DNA from: a virus
Virus record (IMG/VR): IMGVR_UViG_3300006802_000383
Location: 1-29,090 of that record
Strand: one strand, 5' to 3'
Length of the DNA: 29,090 nt
How positions within the stretch are numbered: position 1 is the first letter of the stretch; the number at the start of each line of letters is the position of its first letter. Positions 15,107 through 22,824 of the stretch are shown here, piece after piece. Under the pieces are notes generated by a model. That model ran no database searches, was not told the DNA's origin, and saw only the letters and a program-made list of their open reading frames with translations. The position numbers and the translations under genes are program-made.

Positions 15107-17359
15107 TCAGTATCCCCCAATTCCCGATACGCGTTTTCGTTGAATTCCCAATGACCCCGCGAATCGATCAAAATGTTTGAACGGTTGTATGACTATAACA
15201 CGATCCCCCGCGTTTTGTCCCCGTTGTAATCGTTTGACGCCCTGTTCACCCCCGATTCGTTGAACAGTCGCTCGATCTAGTACCGCCTCGCCCTTCAATA
15301 GATTCGCGCGAACTTGATCGGGCGCGTTTTCGGTCGCGTTTCCTACCATACCCCCGACATCAAATTTCGGGGCGGTTTGACTGCGAATCGATACCAATTG
15401 GGCGGCCATTTGTGCACCCGCTAAAGCACTAACCGCCAAACCCGCGGGAAGGCCATAATCAGCAAGCGCGCGAATTGAGGCGACCGCACCTTGAAAAATC
15501 ACATCCGCGATTGCGGTCGCTTGATTCGCTTTGAATTGTCGCTCGCGAAATTTTTGTGTTTTTTCATTGTATTGTTGTTCGATATGTTCACGTTGTAAAC
15601 TTGCCATTTCGGACGATATGACCCCGCGTTTTTCCATTTCTTCAACCTTCGCGATTCTTGCGTCAGCTTGTTCCGTCAATTTCTCGATTTCATGTTCACT
15701 CACGTCCGAAATCGCGGTGGAAATGGAACCCATGGTCGTCAATATATTTTCGCCAAATCCCGAATATAAATCGATTTGTTCTTGTATTTGTCGAATTCGG
15801 TTTTCGTGATTCCGTTGTTGTAATTCCGCGATTTTCTGTTCACTTTCCATGCGTTCGTTATAGTGTTCAATTGCGTTTTTCCTCAAATCCGCGTCGCGTT
15901 TCAATCCTGTCATCGCCTTCAATTCGTCAAGACGTTGAATTTTCAAACCCAATTGAAATAGTTCTTCTTGTTGTTCGACGGACAAACCTTGTTTCGACGC
16001 GATGTCAGTCAACAAAAATGATTGATCTAAATATTGATCATACATTTTATCGATGGATCGAATTTGATTGTCATATTCGCGCGTAATCTTTTCAACAGGG
16101 GACAAAAAGTCCGCGGTCAATGATTGCGAAATTTGCAAAAATGAATCATCTAATTGTTGAATACTTGACGACAAATTTGTCAACGCGGTTTGTTCTAATT
16201 GGTCATTCAATTTTTCGACTGCATTCGTTGTATCATCAATCGACGATTCAAAATTTTTCATTTGTTTTGTTGGGGCGGGTGATGACGATGTTTTGATGTA
16301 TTCGTCGACTCGTTCACTCGCACGATCCCATGTATTCCCCAAATTCATGACCATTTCATGCGTTTCGTTCGATAATTCCCTTTGAACTTGTTTCGCCTGT
16401 TCGAATTTCCCTTCCATGGCCAAACTTGCAATTGTGATAATCCCCGCTAAATTTTCAAACGATTGACCCACAACCCCGACAACGTCCCCCGAAATGGAAC
16501 CGAATCGAATTATTTGACGCGTCACCCAATCCAACGCGCCCGCAATGGCCATGCCCGAATCCTGTCCCGAAATCGCCCCGATCACACGTTGAAAGGTTCC
16601 AATCGCCACCATTTCGAAAGCCGCGATTGATCTTTGGAATTGCCCCATGCCCCCGATGGCCTTTTCATCGATTTGAATTCCGAATTCGCTCGCGAGTTTT
16701 GTCATTTGATCGAGGTTCGTCAACGCGCCCGATTGAATCAATCCCGCCCCCGCGGTTCGTCCGAATAATTGCATGGCGGTCGCGTTCCTTTGCGTTTCAT
16801 TTTCGATTTGTGACAAGGCGGTCATCGTTTCGTTGAATACTGAATTCGAGTCCCTTAAATTTCCATTCAAATCAGTGACATCAACACCCAACATGGCGAA
16901 TTTTTTCGAAACATCATTTGTCCCTTTTGACGCCATGTCCATGGATTGTTGGAAACGAATCAAGCCACCCTCTAACATTGAAAAACCAATTCCAGAACCT
17001 TCAGCGGCAATTCGTAAACCCGCCAACGTATTGACCGCGATCCCCGTCTTTGATGACGCGTCGACCAATTCATTCGTTAAATCGGCTAATTTTTGACCTA
17101 CCGCCACAACGCCCGCGCCCATCGCACCGATTGACGCCCCGACAGTCGCGAAGGCGGTTCCGACTGATTTCATTTTTGACCCGATGGATTTCGCGGTTTT
17201 CCCCGCGCTTTTTTCCATGTCTTTGAAATTCCCGTCCATTTCCTTCACTGCTTTGTTCATTTCCTTGTCAGTGATGTTCGGGATTTTTTTCAATTGTCTT
17301 TCAAGATTTTCCGTCGACGCGGTGTAATTGATCGATACTGTTTTGTTCACATCAGCCAT
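15107..17359 (-). CDS. Tape measure protein
   Basis: A 750-aa tail length-determining protein. Features: heptad-rich helical N-terminus, a Gly/Ala-rich hydrophobic segment at about 66-95 (KSVGTAFATVGASIGAMGAG and on), LAGLRIAAEGSG, a long coiled coil in the last third (about 500-620: HYNERMESEQKIAELQQRNH and on), then a C-terminal FDVGGMVGN..ENAPDQVRANLLKGEAVLDRATVQRIGG, typical of phage tape measures. By the usual rule of about 0.15 nm per residue it predicts a tail of roughly 110 nm, a long siphovirus tail. It follows the tail chaperone genes, as expected, and starts after AGAGGG. Confidence 0.93.
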   Translation of the reverse strand: MADVNKTVSINYTASTENLERQLKKIPNITDKEMNKAVKEMDGNFKDMEKSAGKTAKSIGSKMKSVGTAFATVGASIGAMGAGVVAVGQKLADLTNELVDASSKTGIAVNTLAGLRIAAEGSGIGFSMLEGGLIRFQQSMDMASKGTNDVSKKFAMLGVDVTDLNGNLRDSNSVFNETMTALSQIENETQRNATAMQLFGRTAGAGLIQSGALTNLDQMTKLASEFGIQIDEKAIGGMGQFQRSIAAFEMVAIGTFQRVIGAISGQDSGMAIAGALDWVTRQIIRFGSISGDVVGVVGQSFENLAGIITIASLAMEGKFEQAKQVQRELSNETHEMVMNLGNTWDRASERVDEYIKTSSSPAPTKQMKNFESSIDDTTNAVEKLNDQLEQTALTNLSSSIQQLDDSFLQISQSLTADFLSPVEKITREYDNQIRSIDKMYDQYLDQSFLLTDIASKQGLSVEQQEELFQLGLKIQRLDELKAMTGLKRDADLRKNAIEHYNERMESEQKIAELQQRNHENRIRQIQEQIDLYSGFGENILTTMGSISTAISDVSEHEIEKLTEQADARIAKVEEMEKRGVISSEMASLQREHIEQQYNEKTQKFRERQFKANQATAIADVIFQGAVASIRALADYGLPAGLAVSALAGAQMAAQLVSIRSQTAPKFDVGGMVGNATENAPDQVRANLLKGEAVLDRATVQRIGGEQGVKRLQRGQNAGDRVIVIQPFKHFDRFAGSLGIQRKRVSGIGGY

Positions 17360-17368
17360 GGCGACCCT

Positions 17369-17812
17369 CTATTTGTCATCTTTGATTTTTCGGATGTTTC
17401 GGACTGTTTTTCGCGCGATTTCCCAGACGATATTGTTCGCCTGTTTTCGCGCGGGCGTCCACAACAGGACATCGGCCAATCGACGCCCCTCGGGGATGTT
17501 CGTTTCGGATGTTGACCCGACTTTAATCGCCCATGCATATTCCGCGGTATTTTCGACAAACGCCTCAATTGTGTTCGGGGGAATTACACGAAAGCCCGTT
17601 GAAATTTGTCCCTTCGAATCCTTTGATCGTCCGAATTTGCGTTGACGTACTAACCAATTTTTTTCAGCATTGTTCGCGATTTCCTCGACTACCGATTTCA
17701 AAATGGTTGACATGATCGGTTCCGCGGATCGAATTGTTGATTCAATCAAATCTTTTTGAACACCTGTCATTTCAATCGACCCTTTTCCATGTCCATATTT
17801 AATTCGACCCAT
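17369..17812 (-). CDS. Tail-module protein between chaperones and tape measure
   Basis: A 147-aa basic protein, helical in its first 60 residues and ending in a basic tail (ARKTVRNIRKIKDDK). The central FRVIPPNTIEAFVENTAEYAWAIKVGS resembles the HK97 gp10-like head-tail/tail-completion family (the N.a.YA..ve.G pattern), but that assignment is weak. A gp10-like gene normally lies before the major tail protein, so the place is unusual. The start at 17812 has the best ribosome site of the region (GGAGGAAAC) and overlaps the frameshifted chaperone end by 14 bp. Confidence 0.62.
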   Translation of the reverse strand: MGRIKYGHGKGSIEMTGVQKDLIESTIRSAEPIMSTILKSVVEEIANNAEKNWLVRQRKFGRSKDSKGQISTGFRVIPPNTIEAFVENTAEYAWAIKVGSTSETNIPEGRRLADVLLWTPARKQANNIVWEIARKTVRNIRKIKDDK

Positions 17813-18352
17813 GTTTCCTCCGATTTTTCAAACGATTCCGAACGATTCGATCCTTTGTTTGTTTTTGTGTTTTCGAATCCTCAATTGAAATTCTATAATC
17901 GGCCAAAACGCGAATTTGAACATCACGTTCAAGGGACGCGAACCAATTGGGGGATTGATTCCAAAATCGATCAATCGCAAAACCCAAACGTTCAACGTCC
18001 CCCGCCCGCGTTATTCGGAAAAATTTTCGACTTCTTCGACCTCGCGTTCCGATGGTAGTGATTCCGCGAACCACGTCACCAATTCTAAACCACATTCGAA
18101 AATTTGATTGATCGGAACATCCGCACCGAGTAAAAAATCTAAACATTTTGAACCATAGTCCATCAAATCGAACGATGTTCTTTTTGTTGGGAATTTGGCA
18201 TGGTCGACCGCGAAACAAATCGCCACCGCGCAAATTCGCCCCCGTTGATGTCGCGATTCCATTTCCGAAAACATTGACACCACATCGAAACAAATCGATA
18301 AAGGAGGACGAACACATGTGATTTCACCGAAATTTTGTAATTTGATTTTCAT
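17799..18352 (-). CDS. Frameshifted tail assembly chaperone fusion (G-T type)
   Basis: Predicted 184-aa product made by a -1 ribosomal frameshift at 18020-18026 near the end of the 18011-18352 gene. Ribosomes that slip leave the short frame after ...EVENF and read about 73 more residues in the -1 frame (FRITRAGDVERLGFAIDRFW and on) to the stop at 17799. The -1 frame stays open exactly from the slip site to an end overlapping the next gene, and has no good start of its own. In lambda-like phages the equivalent gpG and gpGT chaperone the tail proteins on the tape measure; place between major tail protein and tape measure matches. Inferred, not shown by experiment. Confidence 0.75.
18011..18352 (-). 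CDS. Tail assembly chaperone (short, G-like form)
   Basis: A 113-aa protein directly after the major tail protein and before the tape measure, the standard site of the lambda gpG-like chaperone. It is soluble with a Cys/Leu-rich core (CFDVVSMFSEM, CAVAICFAVDH) and an acidic C-terminus (REVEEVENFSE). The acidic tail ends right after a slippery heptamer from which the longer fusion is made. The start has CAGGGATAAT upstream. No sequence family is certain; the call rests on position, size and the frameshift site. Confidence 0.72.
   Translation of the reverse strand: MKIKLQNFGEITCVRPPLSICFDVVSMFSEMESRHQRGRICAVAICFAVDHAKFPTKRTSFDLMDYGSKCLDFLLGADVPINQIFECGLELVTWFAESLPSEREVEEVENFSE
18020..18026 (-). 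other. -1 frameshift slippery heptamer A AAT TTT
   Basis: Read leftward in frame GAA-AAT-TTT-TCC, the bases form A_AAT_TTT, an X_XXY_YYZ heptamer. Slipping back by one gives AAA-TTT and continues as TTC-CGA-ATA, exactly the open -1 frame. The zero-frame stop TAA follows only two codons later (18013-18011). A Shine-Dalgarno-like GAGG lies about 14 bases upstream (18043-18040), which can stimulate slipping in bacteria. A downstream pseudoknot is not obvious by eye. Confidence 0.78.
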
Positions 18353-18378
18353 TTTAATTATCCCTGTTTATTGTTTTG

Positions 18379-18873
18379 TTAGGTTTGCGCGTAAACCACA
18401 CCGCCATAACATTCACCCGAAATTTCTAATGAATCACCATCAGCACTTTCAGACATGGACGATAATTCCAGATGACATTTTGAGAACGTCGCGGTGTATA
18501 CCTTACCCGAACCGATTCCACTTGTATCGGCTTTGAATTCAACAGTTTGAAGGAATTGTTCGAATCCGTCGCCACCTGTCCCCGTCAACGATCCCGAATT
18601 GAATCTGCGGTTATAAATTCGATCTAAAAGATTGTCCGCGGTTGTATCGGTCAATGAACGCATGTGAACACTAAAAGAAAATGAAAGAACAGGATCGTCG
18701 CCTTTTCTCAAACCAACAATCGCGCCCCGATCACGAATGACCACTCGATCCGCGTTGGGTTCAGAAAATGAAAAATCGCCCACCTCGAACGATACGACAT
18801 AACTTGACGCGGCTCCGTCGGTAATTGTGATAGTCCCGTCACGTCTAGTAGCTACAACATTTGAATCACTCAT
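18379..18873 (-). CDS. Major tail (tube) protein
   Basis: A 164-aa beta-rich protein resembling phage major tail proteins, which stack as rings to form the tail tube. It opens with TRRDGTITITDG, continues with SYVVSFEVGDFSFS and VLSFSFSVHMRSL, and ends with SLEISGECYGGVVYAQT. Strong TAGGAGATT ribosome site. It lies between the tail terminator and the chaperone genes, the usual order. Sequence-level identity to a named family cannot be checked, but length, strand pattern and position agree. Confidence 0.83.
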   Translation of the reverse strand: MSDSNVVATRRDGTITITDGAASSYVVSFEVGDFSFSEPNADRVVIRDRGAIVGLRKGDDPVLSFSFSVHMRSLTDTTADNLLDRIYNRRFNSGSLTGTGGDGFEQFLQTVEFKADTSGIGSGKVYTATFSKCHLELSSMSESADGDSLEISGECYGGVVYAQT

Positions 18874-18882
18874 GATAATCTC

Positions 18883-19326
18883 CTATAGATTGATATAATG
18901 TAATACTGTAAAATTTAATGTAAAAAAGACATATTCGCCCTTATTGTTTGCTAATTCATTGTCAATCGACAAAAATCGAATTGTCACACTGTCATGCAAC
19001 GGGGACGAACGATCCGTCAATGACTCGATAACAGTTTGCGCAATATCAAAACCATCGTCAAACGATTCCAATTGATCTTTCGGTCGGATTCTATATCCAA
19101 ACCGAACCGCGACATCCGTATTCATCATGATCCCCTGTCCGCGTTTTTGACGATCATCATCGCGCGACGTGGAACCGCGAACAGACACCGCGAAACCATT
19201 GTGAGCGATGGTATTCGGGGAACGTCCCATTCCATCAAACGGGGATCGAATTTCCTTGAATCCCGAAATGGTTTCGATTTGCGTCGCGAATCGTTGACGA
19301 ATTGTGGAATATGAAACAACAGACAT
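18883..19326 (-). CDS. Tail terminator / tail completion protein
   Basis: A 147-aa protein just upstream (in transcription) of the major tail gene. The pattern fits gpU-like tail terminators: an N-terminal helix (YSTIRQRFATQIETI), then SGFKEIR, a strand AVRFGYRI, a helix FDDGFDIAQTVIESL, and a final beta segment VTIRFLSIDN..VFFTLNFTVLHYINL. It would cap the finished tail and make the head-tail interface. It starts 3 bp after the preceding stop, with GTGGTGATCG upstream. Confidence 0.72.
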   Translation of the reverse strand: MSVVSYSTIRQRFATQIETISGFKEIRSPFDGMGRSPNTIAHNGFAVSVRGSTSRDDDRQKRGQGIMMNTDVAVRFGYRIRPKDQLESFDDGFDIAQTVIESLTDRSSPLHDSVTIRFLSIDNELANNKGEYVFFTLNFTVLHYINL

Positions 19327-19329
19327 CGA

Positions 19330-20088
19330 TCACCACACCCGACGAATCCATGTGGGGGATACCGCGGTATAAAACACCCCCAAATTTGATCGACGTTTGT
19401 TCGGATCGTCCGAACGTCCATCCCGATTCAAATCATATTCAAATTTCAATCGCTTGAAATCGAATTCGAATTGTTTTCGATGTTCACGCGCTAAATCCAT
19501 GTATCTTCCTTCACCGAGTCCCGACGAATCCATGTCTTTCCAAATCAAATAATAAGCTAGATTTTTATGACACGACCGAAGGGATGTCGGGGACATGATT
19601 AAGTATTCCATATTGCCCATGTCGCGAATACGTTGAATCAATTGAACCCATGATTCATCGATGTATTTTTGATATGTTGAACCCAAAGATGACGGACGAA
19701 TGTTCGCGAGGTCACTATATTCGGATTCCAAATCCATGTCAGATATGACAGGATAAAGCGAGGACAACGAAATCGCGGTCGGTTTTCGAAACGTGTGAAC
19801 ATGTCCATCGATTGTCAATTCCCATATTTGAACGTATCCTTCAGATAATTCCAATGTCGAAGGCAATTCCCCCGCGGTGATGGAATACGTCGCCACATTC
19901 GCAACGATGGAAACCGCGGTTCGATTGATGACAGGATTTCCGACGGGGTCATTCAATTGAAAATATGCACTTGACGGGGAAACGATTGAATTGTCACGAT
20001 ATATCGGAAGGGAAACAACATAAGCGCGCGCCCGTTCCAATACATCATGGATTCGAATTCGTGGACTGTAAAACATTTCGGTCGACAT
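19330..20088 (-). CDS. Head-tail adaptor candidate
   Basis: A 252-aa virion-assembly protein located between the capsid and tail terminator genes. The first 130 residues are beta-rich (SAYFQLNDPVGNPVINRTAV and on); the rest is helical (STYQKYIDESWVQLIQRIRD, then LAYYLIWKDM, YMDLAREHRKQFEFDFKRLK), the kind of pattern seen in proteins that contact the portal or tail terminator. A calcium-loop-like DLNRDGRSDDPN lies near residue 220. Position makes a head-tail adaptor, stopper or neck protein likely; I do not recognise a definite family. Confidence 0.55.
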   Translation of the reverse strand: MSTEMFYSPRIRIHDVLERARAYVVSLPIYRDNSIVSPSSAYFQLNDPVGNPVINRTAVSIVANVATYSITAGELPSTLELSEGYVQIWELTIDGHVHTFRKPTAISLSSLYPVISDMDLESEYSDLANIRPSSLGSTYQKYIDESWVQLIQRIRDMGNMEYLIMSPTSLRSCHKNLAYYLIWKDMDSSGLGEGRYMDLAREHRKQFEFDFKRLKFEYDLNRDGRSDDPNKRRSNLGVFYTAVSPTWIRRVW

Positions 20089-20092
20089 GAAA

Positions 20093-20413
20093 TTATCCTA
20101 ACACCGCATGCCAATTGGAACCATCGCAAACAAAAATTCCAGATTGATTGTTTCCGATTGTCGCGATTGTATTCGCGGCCGCGTCTTTGATGACGATGTT
20201 TTGATTTCCTTTGTTCGTGATGACATACATCAAACCATCTTTCAACGGGTTGATAATACAATCTAAAGCGGATGTATTATTTGTCAAAATTTGATATGTT
20301 GAGTCACCATTCAAAATCGTTTTGTTTGCGGTGATGGTTTCCACATTGACAAAACCTTTTTGAACGATTTGACGTGGAACTTGAAAATCTTGACTACCAC
20401 TAAATCTAGACAT
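20093..20413 (-). CDS. Small beta-rich structural protein, possible decoration protein
   Basis: A 106-aa beta-strand-rich protein with the pattern GLMYVITNKGNQNIVIKD followed by GIFVCDGSNWHAVLG. The INKG...V.CDG..W motif is common in small phage capsid decoration and fibre-tip proteins. It lies in the head/neck cluster after the capsid gene, so it may bind the outside of the shell. The start has AGGAGATTCCC. Uncertain: it could equally be a neck component. Confidence 0.52.
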   Translation of the reverse strand: MSRFSGSQDFQVPRQIVQKGFVNVETITANKTILNGDSTYQILTNNTSALDCIINPLKDGLMYVITNKGNQNIVIKDAAANTIATIGNNQSGIFVCDGSNWHAVLG

Positions 20414-20422
20414 GGGAATCTC

Positions 20423-20569
20423 CTATTTTGAATTTTTTTTGTTTTCAGAAATTAAAGCTTGACGAACAACCCGTTCCCGAATTTGTTCTCGATTGACTTG
20501 TTTTCCCTGTTTGCGTTGACTGTCGACGATTTGATTTGTCACACGTTCAATTTGTTCGCGGGATGTCAT
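20423..20569 (-). CDS. 48-aa basic helical protein in head cluster
   Basis: A short open frame beginning MTSREQIERVTNQIVDSQRK. It has a very good AAGGGGGCGAA site, and its ATGA overlaps the stop of the upstream 211-aa protein; it ends 9 bp before the next gene's start. The peptide is highly charged and probably one long helix. The spacing and overlap make it a likely real gene; no function can be assigned. Confidence 0.58.
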   Translation of the reverse strand: MTSREQIERVTNQIVDSQRKQGKQVNREQIRERVVRQALISENKKNSK

Positions 20570-21201
20570 TTCGCCCCCTTCTTTTTTGTGGACTTTTCAT
20601 CAACAGGTTCAAACAAAGAATCGAACGCGTCTTTCATTTGTTTTTTCAATTCATATAATTTATCGATCTCTTTTTTGATTTCGGGGATATGTTGATTTTT
20701 CAAACGTCGATCAATCCGTCGATCAATTTGACGGATTTTCAATTCAATGACCTCGGGTTCGGGTCTTTCAATCACACCAGTCAAAACCAAATTTTTTCGG
20801 AATTGGTTATATCCGCTTGAATCATGATTCCAAAAGGTTTGATTCGCGATGATTTTCGGAACATCCCAAATCAAAGAATAATACCATCCCCCATGTCTTG
20901 TTGGGTATCGAGTAATATATCCGAATTCACGATCTAAAATTTGAAATCCCTTTTCCATAAATTTCACACGCGCATGGGATGAATCAACCCCGTTTCGTGT
21001 TTGGACTACACCATTGACGCCCGCGCCTTCATTGAGTTGACTAAAACATGGCAACCATTCAAACCCGTCATCGGTCGCGATCAATTCCCATTGAAGGGGG
21101 TTGTGCATTAAATAAAAAGGTTCGTTTGAGTATTCGGTGATTCGGGGCATGTCATCGTTTTTTTTCGCCCCTGTCCATGATGATGGTGTATATGTATTCA
21201 T
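20566..21201 (-). CDS. Hypothetical head-cluster protein
   Basis: A 211-aa protein downstream of the capsid gene. The first half is Trp/Tyr/Phe-rich (PFYLMHNPLQWELIATDDGFEW) with mixed structure; the last 70 residues are charged helix (ELKIRQIDRRIDRRLKNQHI and on) ending in Lys-rich KSTKKKGAK. I start at 21201 with CAGGGAAAAC before it; a longer frame would extend into the hairpin-rich gap after the capsid gene. Probably a virion or assembly protein; no family recognised. Coupled to the 48-aa gene downstream. Confidence 0.65.
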   Translation of the reverse strand: MNTYTPSSWTGAKKNDDMPRITEYSNEPFYLMHNPLQWELIATDDGFEWLPCFSQLNEGAGVNGVVQTRNGVDSSHARVKFMEKGFQILDREFGYITRYPTRHGGWYYSLIWDVPKIIANQTFWNHDSSGYNQFRKNLVLTGVIERPEPEVIELKIRQIDRRIDRRLKNQHIPEIKKEIDKLYELKKQMKDAFDSLFEPVDEKSTKKKGAK

Positions 21202-21240
21202 TTTCGTTTTCCCTGTTTTTTGAATATAGGTTGAAAGGAA

Positions 21241-21260
21241 TCCCCCCGCGAACGGGGGGA
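21241..21260. terminator. Strong GC hairpin after the capsid gene
   Basis: TCCCCCCG and CGGGGGGA form a perfect 8-bp stem around a four-base loop (CGAA on plus, TTCG on minus). There is no T tract on the leftward side, so full termination is unlikely. Bases 21257-21264 (GGGGAACA) can alternatively pair with 21293-21300 (TGTTCCCC). The pair of structures may protect or process the abundant capsid mRNA. Confidence 0.55.
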
Positions 21261-21307
21261 ACAATAGGAACAACAGGGATGAAATTTCCCAATGTTCCCC
21301 AAAAAAA

Positions 21308-22219
21308 TTAAGCGTCTGTCACGATCTTGACGATTCGTTCATCTTCCGTCAAACTTGCGCCCGCGTACAAATGACCGACAATTTCCGTCAATCCCTTCGA
21401 TTCGTCACGTTGGAAAGCCACAACAACAGGAGTCCCCGCGGGGCGAATTTCAGCACCAGCACCAGCCAACGGGCGAGGGGTTCCGATTGCATAGGCCACC
21501 GCACCACGTGACATCATCGCACCAACACGATCACCACCGACTTGACTCACATAAGACGATTTGAAAATGTCGATTCCCATCAAAGTACCCGCGTATCCTT
21601 GACCCTTGATTTTCAACATTTCCGCGGTCGCGGGATTGAAGGCCATGGCGTTATTGGATTCAGAACGTAAAGAATCTTGTAAGTCGTTTAATTGTTGAGG
21701 ATGTAAAACCGCTACAAAATCACCATCATTTGACTGATTTTGCAAGTAGAACATCGCGTCAAACCAATCGTCAACAGACATATCGACGCCAGTTGTCCCA
21801 ACACTATTCGCGGCACTTGCAAACGTCGCGGTGATAATGGAATTCATGCGGGCCTCAGCACTCAACGCCATTTTTTGAGCAATTGAAAACGGATCGATGT
21901 CAGCACCCAAGCCCGAAAAAACGGCTAAATCGGTCAAATCATATCTTAAAGCGTATCGACCGACAGTCACGTCAACAGTTGATTCGGTGATTGCAGTCGC
22001 GCTAACGTCAGCACCATCGACCGCACTCGCGAAAGGTTGAGCGGCACCCCAATCGGCATAGCGTAAACGAATTGAATCGGAACCAATACCCGCAACATCG
22101 CCCGCAAACATTAAAGCACCAGAATTTCTAATTGAGGCCATATCCGCCAAAATTGCGCGAACCTCGTTTTCGATCATTGCGTCAAGACGCAAATTCCCCA
22201 AATCGGAATAAGTAGTCAT
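21308..22219 (-). CDS. Major capsid protein
   Basis: A 303-aa HK97-fold-like major capsid protein that forms the icosahedral head. It has the typical features: an N-terminal LRLDAMIENEVRAILADMAS helix, repeated Ala/Gly-rich strands, an N-arm-to-core segment VTVGRYALRYDLTDLAVF, and a C-terminal AYAIGTPRPLAGAGAEIRPAGTPVVVAF. The place downstream of portal and scaffold and the hydrophobic, alanine-rich composition agree. GTGGAGATT precedes the ATG. It uses many GCT/GCA and GGT codons, unlike most of the genome (17 AGC/GCT words in 900 bases against 1 at 12001-12900), as expected of a highly expressed gene or one with a different history. Confidence 0.85.
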   Translation of the reverse strand: MTTYSDLGNLRLDAMIENEVRAILADMASIRNSGALMFAGDVAGIGSDSIRLRYADWGAAQPFASAVDGADVSATAITESTVDVTVGRYALRYDLTDLAVFSGLGADIDPFSIAQKMALSAEARMNSIITATFASAANSVGTTGVDMSVDDWFDAMFYLQNQSNDGDFVAVLHPQQLNDLQDSLRSESNNAMAFNPATAEMLKIKGQGYAGTLMGIDIFKSSYVSQVGGDRVGAMMSRGAVAYAIGTPRPLAGAGAEIRPAGTPVVVAFQRDESKGLTEIVGHLYAGASLTEDERIVKIVTDA

Positions 22220-22441
22220 GTAATCTCCACATGTAAAAATTGAAAGTTGAAAAAATGGATTTTCGCTTTTTACGGGCGCGACCCGAATCCAATAAAGAAA
22301 ATAAAAACCAAAAATTCAAACCTTCGAGTTTTACATGGTCGACATGGGCGGTTCGTATAAAATATATCATAATCGAAAAAAAATAATTTTCCGATGTCAA
22401 AAATTGGTAATTGAATTATATTGATAGAAAAGGGGAACACT
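22220..22441. promoter_or_regulatory. Divergent control region between capsid gene and moron-like gene
   Basis: This 222-base, AT-rich gap separates the leftward capsid gene from a rightward gene. A plus-strand candidate promoter is TCGACA (22339-22344), an 18-bp spacer and TATATC (22363-22368). Leftward, TTGACA (22400-22395) and TATGAT (22371-22366) are 23 bp apart, too far for sigma70, so the late promoter may use a phage factor. Neither is certain. Confidence 0.42.
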
Positions 22442-22756
22442 ATGTCAATCACAATAAACACAAATACATATCCAATCACACGACGATTTGAAATACAAAC
22501 CACCGCGACCGAAATCATTTTTCCACGTGATGTCAAAAAAATTACAATTGGGTCATCGGGGGCGTTGAATTATTCCTTCGAAGGAAATGACGGGGATTCA
22601 TTCGGGGACGGACAGGACATCGAACATTTTTCATTTGTTCCCGCGAACAACATGATCGAAATCAGAATCGAAACGGGACGACAGGCCAATCGATCAATTT
22701 TTATAGCTCAACAATCGTCAACGGGATTCGTTTCAATCGTGTTGGAAAAATTCTAA
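22442..22756 (+). CDS. Moron-like plus-strand gene, possible virion protein
   Basis: A 104-aa beta-rich protein (MSITINTNTYPITRRFEIQT; ITIGSSGALNYSFEGND; NRSIFIAQQSSTGFVSIVLE), lacking signal peptide or membrane span. Its strand pattern resembles small virion surface or decoration proteins. It is alone on the plus strand inside the late cluster, with its own candidate promoter upstream and a strong hairpin 20 bp after the stop, the classic layout of a moron. I start at 22442 because AAGGGG precedes it; a start at 22421 is less well placed. Role unknown. Confidence 0.72.
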   Translation: MSITINTNTYPITRRFEIQTTATEIIFPRDVKKITIGSSGALNYSFEGNDGDSFGDGQDIEHFSFVPANNMIEIRIETGRQANRSIFIAQQSSTGFVSIVLEKF

Positions 22757-22776
22757 ATTCCAGAACATGAAATTAA

Positions 22777-22805
22777 AAAAACCCCGACCATTGATCGGGG
22801 TTTTG
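22777..22805. terminator. Bidirectional terminator
   Basis: ACCCCGA and TCGGGGT (with outer A/T pairs) form a stem around the loop CCATTGA between two convergent genes. Leftward it ends in seven T, rightward in four T. It should close both the terminase-to-fibre operon and the small plus-strand gene. Confidence 0.88.
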
Positions 22806-22824
22806 TGCTTGTTAGGTTTACGGA

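Noticed and set aside
17799-18317. 172-aa ORF as an independent gene
   Set aside because: Its N-terminal 97 codons lie antiphase within the chaperone gene with unlikely composition; only the part after the slippery site looks like protein.
22366-22400. TTGACA and TATGAT as a sigma70 promoter for the capsid gene
   Set aside because: The spacer is 23 bp, too long for sigma70; kept only as a weak note on the region.
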